In this document: piece by piece, positions 15,759 through 24,089 of the stretch
Position numbering within the stretch: position 1 is the first letter of the stretch
How the letters are laid out: each line of letters opens with the position of its first letter
Origin: Candidatus Polarisedimenticolaceae bacterium
GTDB lineage: Bacteria; Acidobacteriota; Polarisedimenticolia; Polarisedimenticolales; DASRJG01
DNA length: 35,583 bases
Direction of reading: 5' to 3'
Assembly (NCBI GenBank): GCA_036376135.1
Contig: DASVAW010000011.1
Location: 1 to 35,583, forward strand
Made by a program: the position numbers and the translations under genes
Notes under the pieces: generated by a model
What the model saw: only the letters and a program-made list of their open reading frames with translations
What the model was told of the DNA's origin: nothing
Database searches by the model: none

Positions 15759-17606
15759 ATGTCGAACTATACGCTACTCCTGATCGACTACGAGCCTCGC
15801 AGCATCGAGCGCATGCGCCGGCCGCTCGAGCAGGCGGGCATTCGCGTCGAGGTCGCGACGGACGGAGCCGCAGGACTCGAAGCATTCGAGCGCCTCCAGC
15901 CCGACGCGGTGATCGTCGAGGCGATGTTGCCGAAGCGGCACGGCTTCGAGGTCTGCCAGGAGATCAAGAAGTCCGCGAACGGGAAACGTACCCCCGTGAT
16001 CGTGACCACCGGCGTCTACAAGGGTCGCCGTTATCGCACGCAGGCGATGCACATTCACGGCGCCGACGAGTACCTCGAAAAGCCTCTCACCGACGACCAG
16101 ATCGTGCAGACGGTCAAACGCTTCCTCGCCGATCGGCCGGAACGCCCCGCCGCTTCGCCGGCGAGCACGCCGCACCCCGTCCCCAGCCCCGCCCCGGCCG
16201 CCCCTCGCGCCGCGGCGCCGCCACCGGTCGACTTCGCGGGCGACGACCCCGACCTCTTCGAGATCATCGACGAGTCCCTGGGCGGGCCGAAAGCCCCCCC
16301 TTCGGTCCCTAAGCCCCCGGCACAGGCCACGGCGAGAAGTTCCTCCGTCGTGAGCGACCTCACCGAGGATGAGATCTCCGCGCGCCTCGACGCCCTGCTC
16401 CCGTCGGATCCGACGGTTCCAACCGAGGTGTCGTGGGAATCGGGACACGCCGTCGGCCATCTCGACCCCGTCCCCGAGCCGAAGGTGAGCTCGATCGCCG
16501 TCGCCGAGCCCCCGCTCGTCGAGCCGATCCGGGACGTCGCCGCGGAGATCCTTGCGGATTTCCCCCCGATGCCGGAGGTCGACGGCCTCCCGGACGATCT
16601 CGGGACGGACACGACGAATCTCGACATCGCCACGCCGCGACCCGAAGCTCAGGTCTTCGACTTCGACGCCGGGCGCAGCGCCCGACGGAAGGGACGTGTC
16701 GCCACCGACCCGGCGCCGCCGAAGCCCGTTCCCGAGCTCTCCCGGAGCTCCTCCGCCGTCGCCCCGGTCGTCGAGATTGCCAAGGCGCCGGTCGTCGCGA
16801 CGCTCCCGAACGTCGATATTCCGCTGACCGAGACTTACGAGGCACCCAAACGCGGCCTCCCGATTTGGGTGTGGGTCCTCGCCGTGGCGGGACTCGCCGC
16901 GGGGGGTTACTTCGCGTTCTTCAGGACGCCACCGTCGGCGGCCGACGCCGCACCGGCCCTGGCCTCCCAGCCCGTCGCCCCGGAGCCGACCCCCGACACC
17001 GGCCCGGCCGCGATCGTCCCGCCTCCCGTTTCGGCTTCGGACGCTCCCGCTCGACCCCCGAACCCCGCCCCGGAGCCGGCGCCGGCTGCCGCGGCGACCG
17101 TGCCCCCTCCGGTTCCTGCACCGCAGAACCCCGTCGCCAAGAAACCCCAGGGACCCGCGGCGGCGCCGACGGTACCCGCACCGGCGGCGGCGCTCGCCGA
17201 GAACGTCCCCTCCGCACCCGCGTCCGAAACCCTCGACGACCCGTCGCTGGCCGTCGCCCCGGTGGCCCCGGCGATCGCGGTCGCGGCGCCGCCGAAGCCC
17301 GCGATCCGCGCCGGCGACCTCGTGTCGCTGAACGACGCGGACACGCTTCCGATCGGTCTCGACAAGCCGGCCCCGGAGTACACGACGCTCGCGCGCACCC
17401 GCCGCCAGGAGGGGACCGTCGTGTTCGAGGTGCTCGTCGACGAGACCGGCCGCGTGGTGGACGTCCGCCTCCTTCGCGGCATCGCCGGGTCGGACCTGAA
17501 CGAGGCCGCGATGAACGCCGCGCGGGCGTGGCGGTACAAGCCGGCGGAAAAGGACGGCGTTCCCGTGCGCGTGTGGCGACCGGAGCAGGTCCGCTTCAAG
17601 CTCTGA
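15759..17606 (+). CDS. TonB-family energy transducer fused to an N-terminal receiver domain
   Basis: This is a 615-residue fusion. Residues 1-125 form a response-regulator receiver (LLLID with Asp10, EKPL with Lys108), but the phospho-acceptor position is Glu54 in VIVEAMLP. Residues 126-365 form a Pro/Ala/acidic linker with several short conserved-looking helices (DPDLFEIIDESLG, DEISARLDALLPSD). A single membrane helix lies at about 366-388 (LPIWVWVLAVAGLAAGGYFAF). A Pro/Ala-rich periplasmic spacer follows (about 390-515), then a C-terminal TonB domain (about 520-615) with EYTTLARTRRQEGTVVFEVLVDETGRV and AMNAARAWRYKPA. TonB passes proton-motive energy to outer-membrane receptors. The B12 uptake genes begin 52 bases downstream, so BtuB is its likely client. 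Confidence 0.88.
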   Translation: MSNYTLLLIDYEPRSIERMRRPLEQAGIRVEVATDGAAGLEAFERLQPDAVIVEAMLPKRHGFEVCQEIKKSANGKRTPVIVTTGVYKGRRYRTQAMHIHGADEYLEKPLTDDQIVQTVKRFLADRPERPAASPASTPHPVPSPAPAAPRAAAPPPVDFAGDDPDLFEIIDESLGGPKAPPSVPKPPAQATARSSSVVSDLTEDEISARLDALLPSDPTVPTEVSWESGHAVGHLDPVPEPKVSSIAVAEPPLVEPIRDVAAEILADFPPMPEVDGLPDDLGTDTTNLDIATPRPEAQVFDFDAGRSARRKGRVATDPAPPKPVPELSRSSSAVAPVVEIAKAPVVATLPNVDIPLTETYEAPKRGLPIWVWVLAVAGLAAGGYFAFFRTPPSAADAAPALASQPVAPEPTPDTGPAAIVPPPVSASDAPARPPNPAPEPAPAAAATVPPPVPAPQNPVAKKPQGPAAAPTVPAPAAALAENVPSAPASETLDDPSLAVAPVAPAIAVAAPPKPAIRAGDLVSLNDADTLPIGLDKPAPEYTTLARTRRQEGTVVFEVLVDETGRVVDVRLLRGIAGSDLNEAAMNAARAWRYKPAEKDGVPVRVWRPEQVRFKL

Positions 17607-17620
17607 TCGTCCCCGGTCGC

Positions 17621-17649
17621 TTTACACGCCCGGAAGCGCGCACTAGCAT
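17621..17649 (+). promoter_or_regulatory. Promoter of the btuFCD genes
   Basis: TTTACA (17621-17626) and TAGCAT (17644-17649) with a 17-base spacer match the sigma70 consensus at 5/6 and 4/6. The predicted start site, about 17656, is 3 bases before the GTG start at 17659. The btuF transcript should therefore be essentially leaderless, and no ribosome site fits in between. Confidence 0.6.
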
Positions 17650-17658
17650 CGCGCCGCC

Positions 17659-18528
17659 GTGCGACGACTCCCCGCGTTTGCCGTCGCGTTCGCGCTCGCT
17701 CTGCTCGCGGGGTGCGGCCCGAACGCCCCGGGTCCCCCGACCGGGGCCCACCCGCAGCGCATCGTCTCCCTGTCGCCGGCCCTCACCGAGATTCTCTTCG
17801 CCCTCGGCCTCGGCGATCGCGTGGCGGGGGTCACGAGCTTCTGCGACTGGCCCCCCGAAGCGCGGGAGAAGGCGAAGGTCGGGGGGTATGCCGATCCGTC
17901 GGTCGAGACGATCCTCGGCCTGAGGCCGGACCTCGTGATCGTGAGTCCCGGTCCCGGGAACCGCGACGCGGCCCTGGTGATCGAGCGCGCGGGAATCCGC
18001 GTGCAGGTCGTTCCCGCCGAGACCCTCGACGAGACGTTCGCGGCGTTCCGGCTCGTCGCCGACGCGGCCGGAGTTCCCGAGCGCGGCGCCGCCCTCGCCG
18101 CGGAGGTCCGCTCCCGTCTCGACGCCGTCGCCGCCCGCGTCGCCGGCGCGCCGAAGGTCCGTGCGTTGTTCTGCGTGCAGACCGACCCCGTGATCGTCGC
18201 GGGAGCCGCCACCCTCCCCTCCGAGCTCCTCGAAATCGCGGGAGGCGTCAACGTGGTGCCGCTCCCCCGCTACCCGCGCCTGGGGGTCGAGACGCTCCTC
18301 GAGCTCGCACCCGAGGCGATCCTGCAGTCGCGGATGGACGCCCCCGAGCCGGGAAGCGAAGGGAGCGAGGCGGCGTTCTGGCGGCGCTGGTCCTCGATTC
18401 CCGCGGTGCGCGACGGGCGCGTGTACGTTCTCGAGAATCCGCTGGCCCTGCGGCCGGGACCCCGGGTCGGCGTCGCCGCCGAGCAGCTGGCGGCGCTGCT
18501 CCACCCCGTCGCGGGGGACGCGCGTTGA
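17659..18528 (+). CDS. btuF: B12-binding lipoprotein BtuF-like (ABC transporter substrate-binding protein)
   Basis: This 289-residue protein has a lipoprotein signal ending LLAGC (Cys19). The mature part starts with RIVSLSPALTEILFALGLGDRVAGVTSFCDWPPEA, the usual opening of cobalamin-type helical-backbone binding proteins. EAFW-like SEAAFWRRWSSIPAVRDGRVYVL near the end is also typical. Neighbours BtuC and BtuD follow, and a B12 riboswitch and BtuB lie next, which supports cobalamin over haem or siderophore. GTG start. Membrane anchoring by a lipid is common in organisms that keep BtuF on the inner membrane. Confidence 0.88.
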   Translation: MRRLPAFAVAFALALLAGCGPNAPGPPTGAHPQRIVSLSPALTEILFALGLGDRVAGVTSFCDWPPEAREKAKVGGYADPSVETILGLRPDLVIVSPGPGNRDAALVIERAGIRVQVVPAETLDETFAAFRLVADAAGVPERGAALAAEVRSRLDAVAARVAGAPKVRALFCVQTDPVIVAGAATLPSELLEIAGGVNVVPLPRYPRLGVETLLELAPEAILQSRMDAPEPGSEGSEAAFWRRWSSIPAVRDGRVYVLENPLALRPGPRVGVAAEQLAALLHPVAGDAR

Positions 18529-19523
18529 GCCGCCCCTGGGGAAAACTCGCGCTCCTCGGCGCCGTCTCCGCCGCCGCCGTGGCCGCGAGCGTTGCCTTCG
18601 GTCCTTCCGACCTCGGCTTCTCGGGGCTCGTCGCGGCGTGGCGCGAGGGGGACGACGTCGCACGGCAGATCCTGCTCGACATCCGACTCCCTCAGGTCAT
18701 CCTGGCCGCCCTCGTCGGCGCCGCGCTCTCCGCATCGGGGGCGGCCTTCCAGGCGGTCCTGCGCAACCCGCTCGCCGACCCCTTCATCCTCGGCGTCTCG
18801 GGAGGCGCGGCGCTCGGCGCCACGGTCTCGATCGCGTTCGTCGAGGCCGCGATCGCGTGGAGCACGTGGACCCGCCCCGCGTGCGCCTTCGCGGGCGCCG
18901 TGCTGATGCTCGTCCTGCTGTTCGCGCTCGGGCGCCGCCGCGGCCGCACGGAAACGACGACGCTGCTGCTCGTCGGCGTCGTGCTCAACGCCTTCGCCTC
19001 CGCGCTGATCCTGTTCCTCGCGACGGCCGGCGACCCCGCCCGATTCCAGGAGATCATGCAGACCCTCGTCGGCAAGATGGGCGAGCCTGCGTGGGTCAAG
19101 GTCGGCGTCGTCGCGGGTCTCGTCGCGATGTCGACGGGTGTGTTGACCCTCTGCGGCCACACGCTCAACGTGCTGGCGCTCGGCGAGGAGGAGGCCGGAC
19201 ACCTCGGCCTCGCCGTCGAGCGCGCGACGTGGATCGCGCTCGTCGCCGCGTCGCTCGCGACGGCCGCCGGAGTCGCCTTCACGGGCATCGTCGGGTTCGT
19301 CGGACTGATCGTGCCGCATGCGGTGCGCGCGGTCTTCGGCTCGGACCACCGCCTGGTCGTTCCCGCGTCGGCGCTCGCGGGAGCGGGATTCCTGGCGCTC
19401 GCCGACACCGCGGCGCGGACGCTGACCGCGCCCGTCCAGCTCCCGGTCGGCGTCCTGACGCCGCTCGTCGGCGGCCCGTTCTTCCTCGTGCTGCTCCTGC
19501 GGCGCCTCAGGGATCGCGGATGA
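18525..19523 (+). CDS. btuC: B12 ABC transporter permease BtuC-like (FecCD family)
   Basis: This 332-residue permease has about ten membrane helices. The family blocks are clear: IRLPQVILAALVGAALSASGAAFQAVLRNPLADPFILGVSGGAALGA near the N-terminus and GIVGFVGLIVPHAVRAVFGSDHR near the coupling helices. LPVGVLTPLVGGPFFLVLLLRR stands at the end. It starts with TTG overlapping the btuF stop (TTGA). It ends in ATGA with the ATPase gene, so the three are translationally coupled. Confidence 0.92.
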   Translation: MSRPWGKLALLGAVSAAAVAASVAFGPSDLGFSGLVAAWREGDDVARQILLDIRLPQVILAALVGAALSASGAAFQAVLRNPLADPFILGVSGGAALGATVSIAFVEAAIAWSTWTRPACAFAGAVLMLVLLFALGRRRGRTETTTLLLVGVVLNAFASALILFLATAGDPARFQEIMQTLVGKMGEPAWVKVGVVAGLVAMSTGVLTLCGHTLNVLALGEEEAGHLGLAVERATWIALVAASLATAAGVAFTGIVGFVGLIVPHAVRAVFGSDHRLVVPASALAGAGFLALADTAARTLTAPVQLPVGVLTPLVGGPFFLVLLLRRLRDRG

Positions 19524-20314
19524 CCGCGGCGATCGAGGCCTCGGGGCTTTCCTTTTCTTACCGTCGCGCGCCGGTGTTCCTCGGCTTCGACCTTCGCGTC
19601 GAGCCGGGGACGATGACGGCGCTGCTCGGCCCGAACGGGTCCGGGAAGACCACCTTCGTCCGCCTCGCGGCGGGTTCCCTGCGCCCGGCGGCCGGGCGCG
19701 TGAGCGTCTTCGGCGACGACGTCGCGAAACTCCACCCGCGCGAGCGGGCGCGGCGCCTGGCGGTCGTTCCCCAGGAGTCCCATCCGGCCTTCGAGGCGAC
19801 CGTGCTGGAGATGGTCCTCCTGGGACGGTTCGCCCACCTCGGGTTCCTCGGGCTCGAAAGCGACGAGGACCTGGCGATCGCGCGCGCCGCGCTCGCGCGC
19901 ACGGACGCGTCGCACCTCGCCGATCGTTCCTTCGACGCGCTCTCGGGGGGCGAGCGGCAACGCGTGCTGCTGGCGCGCGCGCTCGCCCAGCAGTCGCGCC
20001 TGCTGCTGCTCGACGAACCGACCGCGTTCCTCGACCTCCAGCACCGGCTCGAGGTCCACGCCCTGCTCGTCGATCTCGTGCGCCGCGACGGGCTCACCGT
20101 GCTCGTCGTGAGCCACGATCTCAACCTCGCCGCGCGGTACGCCGACCGCCTCGTGCTCCTGCGCTGCGGCACGATCGCGGCGGACGGCACCCCCGAGGAC
20201 GTCCTGCGCCCCGATTCGATCCGCGAGGTCTACCGCGTCGACGTGGAGATCGCGCGGGATCCGATGACCGGACGGCCGTACGTCGTGCCGTTGAGGCCGA
20301 CCCCGCCGTCGTGA
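19520..20314 (+). CDS. btuD: B12 ABC transporter ATPase BtuD-like
   Basis: This 264-residue cytoplasmic ATPase powers the BtuC dimer. It has Walker A GPNGSGKTT (about 37-45), Q-loop VPQES, signature LSGGERQRV, Walker B LLLLDEPTAFLD and switch histidine VVSHDLN. The C-terminal REVYRVDVEIARDPMTGRPYVVPL is the usual tail of the iron/B12 importer ATPases. ATG 19520 overlaps the btuC stop. No B12-specific residue can be named; context gives the substrate. Confidence 0.92.
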   Translation: MTAAIEASGLSFSYRRAPVFLGFDLRVEPGTMTALLGPNGSGKTTFVRLAAGSLRPAAGRVSVFGDDVAKLHPRERARRLAVVPQESHPAFEATVLEMVLLGRFAHLGFLGLESDEDLAIARAALARTDASHLADRSFDALSGGERQRVLLARALAQQSRLLLLDEPTAFLDLQHRLEVHALLVDLVRRDGLTVLVVSHDLNLAARYADRLVLLRCGTIAADGTPEDVLRPDSIREVYRVDVEIARDPMTGRPYVVPLRPTPPS

Positions 20315-20320
20315 TAGGGT
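20291..20320 (+). promoter_or_regulatory. Candidate promoter of the riboswitch-btuB transcript
   Basis: TTGAGG (20291-20296) and TAGGGT (20315-20320) are 18 bases apart. The implied start near 20327 lies shortly before the first aptamer stem, giving btuB its own riboswitch-controlled transcript separate from btuFCD. The hexamers are only moderate matches. Confidence 0.4.
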
Positions 20321-20326
20321 CCGGCC

Positions 20327-20516
20327 GTCCTTTCCGGTTCTTTGTCAGCCGATGGGCATTCAGGGAAGCGGGTGAGAATCCCGCGCGGCCCCCGCCACTG
20401 TGACCGGGGACGCCGAAGGCGCGGTCCGACGATTCGGACCCCCACTGGACGGGAACGTCTGGGAAGGGAGCCTTCGAGCGGTTGATCCGGGAGCCAGGAG
20501 ACCTGCCCGTCGGACG
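20327..20516 (+). ncRNA. Cobalamin (B12) riboswitch aptamer
   Basis: The conserved blocks occur in order: AGGGAA then GGTGAGAATCCC (20362-20381), CCCCGCCACTG (20390-20400) and the B12 box GAGCCAGGAGACCTGCC (20491-20507). A long closing stem is visible. CCGATGGGCA (20349-20358) pairs with TGCCCGTCGG (20504-20513) with one G-U. Binding of adenosyl- or methylcobalamin should lower expression of the downstream receptor gene btuB. The outer limits are approximate. Confidence 0.95.
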
Positions 20517-20528
20517 GTGAAGCGCCAT

Positions 20529-20547
20529 TTCGAACGGGAGGTTCGAA
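20529..20547 (+). promoter_or_regulatory. Riboswitch expression platform: hairpin presenting the btuB ribosome site in its loop
   Basis: TTCGAAC (20529-20535) and GTTCGAA (20541-20547) form a perfect 7-bp stem around the loop GGGAG. The loop plus the first stem base is the Shine-Dalgarno GGGAGG, and the last stem base is the A of the btuB ATG. In known translational cobalamin riboswitches the loop of this downstream hairpin docks on the aptamer when ligand binds and hides the ribosome site. No T-tract follows, so control is translational. Confidence 0.7.
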
Positions 20548-22625
20548 TGAGGCACACGATGGGCGGCCGCGCCGCGGCCGCGACCCTTCTCGCATTCTCG
20601 ATTCCCATCCTCGCCGAGGGGGAGCCCGTGCGCGCCCCCGGAGCCGAGGATCGCGTCGTGGTGACCGCGACGCGCGTCGCGGACGTCGACGCCGTCGTCG
20701 AAGAGGTCCCCGCGCACGTCACGGTCCTCGACCGGGAGCACATCGAGCGCTCGGGGGCGAGGACGCTCCAGGACCTGCTCGCCGCCGAGGCGGGGATCGT
20801 CGTGTTCGACCAGGTCGGAAACGCGGTCGAGACGACCTTCGACCTGCGCGGCTTCCGGGGGTCGGGCTGCGCGGTCTACCTCGACGACGTCCGTCTCAAC
20901 GACCCTCGCAACAACGGCCTCTCGCTCGAGACCGTCCCGATCGACGCCGTCGAGCGCGTCGAGATCGTCCGCGGCTCGGCGGCTGCGGTCGCGGGAGCCG
21001 GAGCCGAAGCCGGGATCGTCCGCATCCAGACGCGTCGGGGGGCCGCCCCGGCCCTCGCCCTCCACCTGGCCACCGGAAGCGACGGCCAGGAACGGTACGG
21101 CGTCGACGCGGGGGGCTCGCTCTCCGGATTCGACGGCTTCGTAAGCGCGTCCCACGACGACACCGACGGCTTCCGCGAGAACGCCGGCGGGCGCACGAAC
21201 CGCCTCGCGGGCTCGGTGGGGCGCACCTTCGCCGCCGGCAGGCTCGAGCTCTCGCTCACCGCGACGGACCAGCGCTGGGGGAACCCGGGGGCGCTCACCC
21301 TCGACGAGTGGGCGGCCGACCCCTCCGCGGCCCCCTACAACACCCTCGACCGATCCGAAGGGGACGTCCGGTTCGCCGCGCTGCGCTGGCGCGGCGCGGG
21401 ATCGGGACGGTTCACCTACGTCGCGAGCCTGGGTTGGCGCGACGCCGCGACCGAGGTGCTCTCCACCGGGCGCGCCGCGGCGGCGGGTTTCGGCGGGTTC
21501 TTCCTCGACAGCGACACGAGCGCCTGGAACGCCGCGGCGCAGGGGACGTGGCGCGCCGCGCTCGCCGGCCGGGAGAACACCCTCTCGGTGGGCGTCGAGG
21601 CGCTCGACGGCACGACCGACGCGCTCGGCTGGTTCACCCCGCCCGAGGACCCCGGTTCCGTCGATCGCGCGAACCCGAGCGCGGTGAACGCGATCGACCG
21701 CCGCACGGCCGCCGTCTACGCGCACGACTCGTGGAAGGTCTCCCCGAAGTGGACGCTCACGGCGGGTGCGCGTTTCGATCGGGACCGGCTCGCGTACGAC
21801 GAGGCGGTTCCGGACCCGACACTCGCCGACGCGCGCACCTTCTCCGAGACGTCGCTGCGCGCGGGGGCGGTCTTCGCGCCGGCCCCCTCGTGGACGGTGT
21901 ACGGCGCGTACGGCGAGGGGTTCCTGCCGCCGACGGTCGAACAGCTGTTCGCCTTTCCGACCTTCGGGTCGAACCCGGACCTCGAGCCGGAGCGCTCGCG
22001 CTCGATCGAGGCCGGCGCCCGGTTCCGGCGCGGCGGCGCGTCCGTCGACGCGGCCCTCTTCCGGATCGACACGCAGGACGAGATCGTCTTCGATCCGGAC
22101 TCGCCGCTCGGCCCGTTCGGCGCGAACGTGAACGCGGGGCGCACCCGCCGCCGCGGATTCGAGCTCTCCGCCCGGGCTCCGTTCGGGACGCTCGCGACCG
22201 GGCGCGCCTCGGTGACGCGCGTGGACGCCCGGTTCCGGAACGGTGCCGCGGCCGGGAACACGGTCCCCCTCGTCCCGGGGTGGCGCGCCTCGGCGGGGCT
22301 GGGGCTGCGCCTGCCGGGACGCGTCGAGCTCGGCCTCGAGGCGCAATACGTCGACGACCAGGTGCTCGACAACGACGACGCGAACGCGCAGCAGCGGCTT
22401 CCCGGATACACGATCGCGAACGCGCGCCTGGCGTGGTCGCCCGCCTTCGCGCGGGAGCGCAGCGAGGAGCCGCTCACCCTCTACGTCGAGATGCGCAACC
22501 TGTTCGACCGGGAGTACGCCACACGCGGGATCTACGCGCTCGACTTCACCACGTTCGAGAACGCCGTCTTCGTGACCCCCGCGCCGGGCCGGCGCGTCCT
22601 GTTCGGGCTCGCCTGGAGGCCGTGA
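20547..22625 (+). CDS. btuB: TonB-dependent outer-membrane B12 receptor BtuB-like
   Basis: This 692-residue protein has a signal peptide (about 1-24, [10 protein letters not shown]) and a TonB box at about residues 36-43 (RVVVTATR). The plug domain has [39 protein letters not shown] and [17 protein letters not shown] beta-barrel with alternating strands fills the rest, including the family stretch [39 protein letters not shown] 20547 is chosen because of GGGAGG 5 bases before it and the signal peptide directly after; in-frame sequence further upstream is riboswitch. Length is somewhat above E. coli BtuB (about 600). Cobalamin specificity rests on the riboswitch and neighbours. Confidence 0.93.
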   Translation: MRHTMGGRAAAATLLAFSIPILAEGEPVRAPGAEDRVVVTATRVADVDAVVEEVPAHVTVLDREHIERSGARTLQDLLAAEAGIVVFDQVGNAVETTFDLRGFRGSGCAVYLDDVRLNDPRNNGLSLETVPIDAVERVEIVRGSAAAVAGAGAEAGIVRIQTRRGAAPALALHLATGSDGQERYGVDAGGSLSGFDGFVSASHDDTDGFRENAGGRTNRLAGSVGRTFAAGRLELSLTATDQRWGNPGALTLDEWAADPSAAPYNTLDRSEGDVRFAALRWRGAGSGRFTYVASLGWRDAATEVLSTGRAAAAGFGGFFLDSDTSAWNAAAQGTWRAALAGRENTLSVGVEALDGTTDALGWFTPPEDPGSVDRANPSAVNAIDRRTAAVYAHDSWKVSPKWTLTAGARFDRDRLAYDEAVPDPTLADARTFSETSLRAGAVFAPAPSWTVYGAYGEGFLPPTVEQLFAFPTFGSNPDLEPERSRSIEAGARFRRGGASVDAALFRIDTQDEIVFDPDSPLGPFGANVNAGRTRRRGFELSARAPFGTLATGRASVTRVDARFRNGAAAGNTVPLVPGWRASAGLGLRLPGRVELGLEAQYVDDQVLDNDDANAQQRLPGYTIANARLAWSPAFARERSEEPLTLYVEMRNLFDREYATRGIYALDFTTFENAVFVTPAPGRRVLFGLAWRP

Positions 22626-22627
22626 CC

Positions 22628-23191
22628 ATGCCGCGACTCACCAAGATCTACACCCGCACCGGCGACGACGGAACGACCGCGCTCGGCGGCGGCCAGCGGG
22701 TGCCCAAGGACGCCCTGCGCATCGAGACCTACGGCACCGTCGACGAGCTCAACTCGACGATCGGCTGCGCCCTGGCGTCGGGGCTCGAGCCTTCGCTCGA
22801 GGAGGAGTTGCGCCGGGTGCAGAACGAGCTGTTCCACCTCGGCGCGGATCTTTGCGTGCTCGAGCCGGACAAGGCGAAGCTCCCCGTTCCCCGCGTGGAG
22901 CCGCGTCACGTCGAGGCCCTCGAGGCGGGCATCGACCGGATGAACGAGAAGCTCGGCCCCCTGACGAACTTCATCCTGCCGGGGGGCTCGCCCGGGGCGG
23001 CGCACCTTCACGCCGCGCGGACCGTCTGCCGCCGGGCGGAGCGCTGGCTCGTCGCCCTCGCACGCGAGGAGCCGGTCAATCCCGAGACGCTGCGGTACCT
23101 CAACCGGCTCTCGGATGCGCTGTTCGTGATGGCGCGATGGGAGAACCGCTGGCGGGGGATCGACGACCCTACGTGGGATTCACGGGCGTAG
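22628..23191 (+). CDS. pduO: PduO-type ATP:cob(I)alamin adenosyltransferase
   Basis: This 187-residue cytoplasmic enzyme converts imported cobalamin to adenosylcobalamin. Family motifs are intact: the ATP-binding [20 protein letters not shown] (residues 9-28), [11 protein letters not shown], and the helix-bundle segments [16 protein letters not shown] and [17 protein letters not shown]. It starts 2 bases after btuB and so belongs to the riboswitch-controlled transcript. Adenosylcobalamin made here would feed back on the aptamer. Its end overlaps the convergent accD by 23 bases. Confidence 0.93.
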   Translation: MPRLTKIYTRTGDDGTTALGGGQRVPKDALRIETYGTVDELNSTIGCALASGLEPSLEEELRRVQNELFHLGADLCVLEPDKAKLPVPRVEPRHVEALEAGIDRMNEKLGPLTNFILPGGSPGAAHLHAARTVCRRAERWLVALAREEPVNPETLRYLNRLSDALFVMARWENRWRGIDDPTWDSRA

Positions 23192-24077
23192 CGGCGCGGG
23201 CGGTCACCGCCGCGGGCGCCGGGGCCGAGGCGCCCATCATGAACCGCAGCGACTGGATCAGGACCTCGCGCATCTGCGAGCGCTCGACGATGAAGTCGAG
23301 CATCCCGTGCTCCACGAGGAACTCCGCACGCTGGAAACCGACGGGGAGCTTCTGGCGGATCGTCTGCTCGATCACGCGCGGCCCCGCGAAGCCGATCAGC
23401 GCCTTGGGCTCCGCGATGTTGAGGTCGCCGAGCATCGCGTAGGAAGCGGTGACGCCGCCGGTGGTCGGGTCGGTGAGGACCGACACGTACGGGATCCCCT
23501 TCTCGTCGAGGCGCGCGAGGGCGGTGGAGATCTTCGCCATCTGCATGAGGGAGAGCGCCCCCTCCTGCATGCGCGCGCCTCCGGAGCACGAGATCACGAT
23601 GAGCGGCGAGCGTGTCTCGAGGGCCCGCTCGCAGCACCGCGTGACCTTCTCCCCGACGACGCTTCCCATCGAGCCGCCCATGAACCCGTACTCCATCACG
23701 GCGATCACGACCGGTTGGCCGCCGAGCAGCCCCTCGCTGGAGATCAGGGCGTCCTTGAGCCCCGTCGAGCTCTGGTAGTCCTTGATCCGCTTCGCGTACG
23801 CCTTCGTGTCGGAGAAGCCCAGCGCGTCCACCGGGGAGATCTCGGTGTCGAACTCCCGGAACTGGCCGTCGTCGTACAGGCCGGCGAGACGCTCCCGCGC
23901 GCTGATGCGGAAGTGGTAGTTGCACTTCGGGCAGACGTTCGCGTTGGCCGCGACCTCGCGCTTGTAGATGATCTCCTTGCAGTTGTCGCACTTCACCCAC
24001 AGGCCTTCCGGAACCTGGAACTTCCGGTCGGTCGCCTGCGGCTTGAAGGTGGTTTTTTCCTTCTTGAACCACGCCAT
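23169..24077 (-). CDS. accD: Acetyl-CoA carboxylase carboxyltransferase subunit beta
   Basis: This 302-residue subunit carries the N-terminal zinc ribbon (Cys30-x2-Cys33 and Cys49-x2-Cys52). The crotonase-type core has [33 protein letters not shown] and [16 protein letters not shown]. It joins AccA to move the carboxyl group from biotin to acetyl-CoA and make malonyl-CoA. A short Ala/Pro-rich tail follows the conserved part. accA is not in the window. The start lies 12 bases after the glycosyltransferase stop, without a strong ribosome site, suggesting coupled translation. Confidence 0.96.
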   Translation of the reverse strand: MAWFKKEKTTFKPQATDRKFQVPEGLWVKCDNCKEIIYKREVAANANVCPKCNYHFRISARERLAGLYDDGQFREFDTEISPVDALGFSDTKAYAKRIKDYQSSTGLKDALISSEGLLGGQPVVIAVMEYGFMGGSMGSVVGEKVTRCCERALETRSPLIVISCSGGARMQEGALSLMQMAKISTALARLDEKGIPYVSVLTDPTTGGVTASYAMLGDLNIAEPKALIGFAGPRVIEQTIRQKLPVGFQRAEFLVEHGMLDFIVERSQMREVLIQSLRFMMGASAPAPAAVTARAATPVNPT

Positions 24078-24089
24078 GGCCCGGAGACG

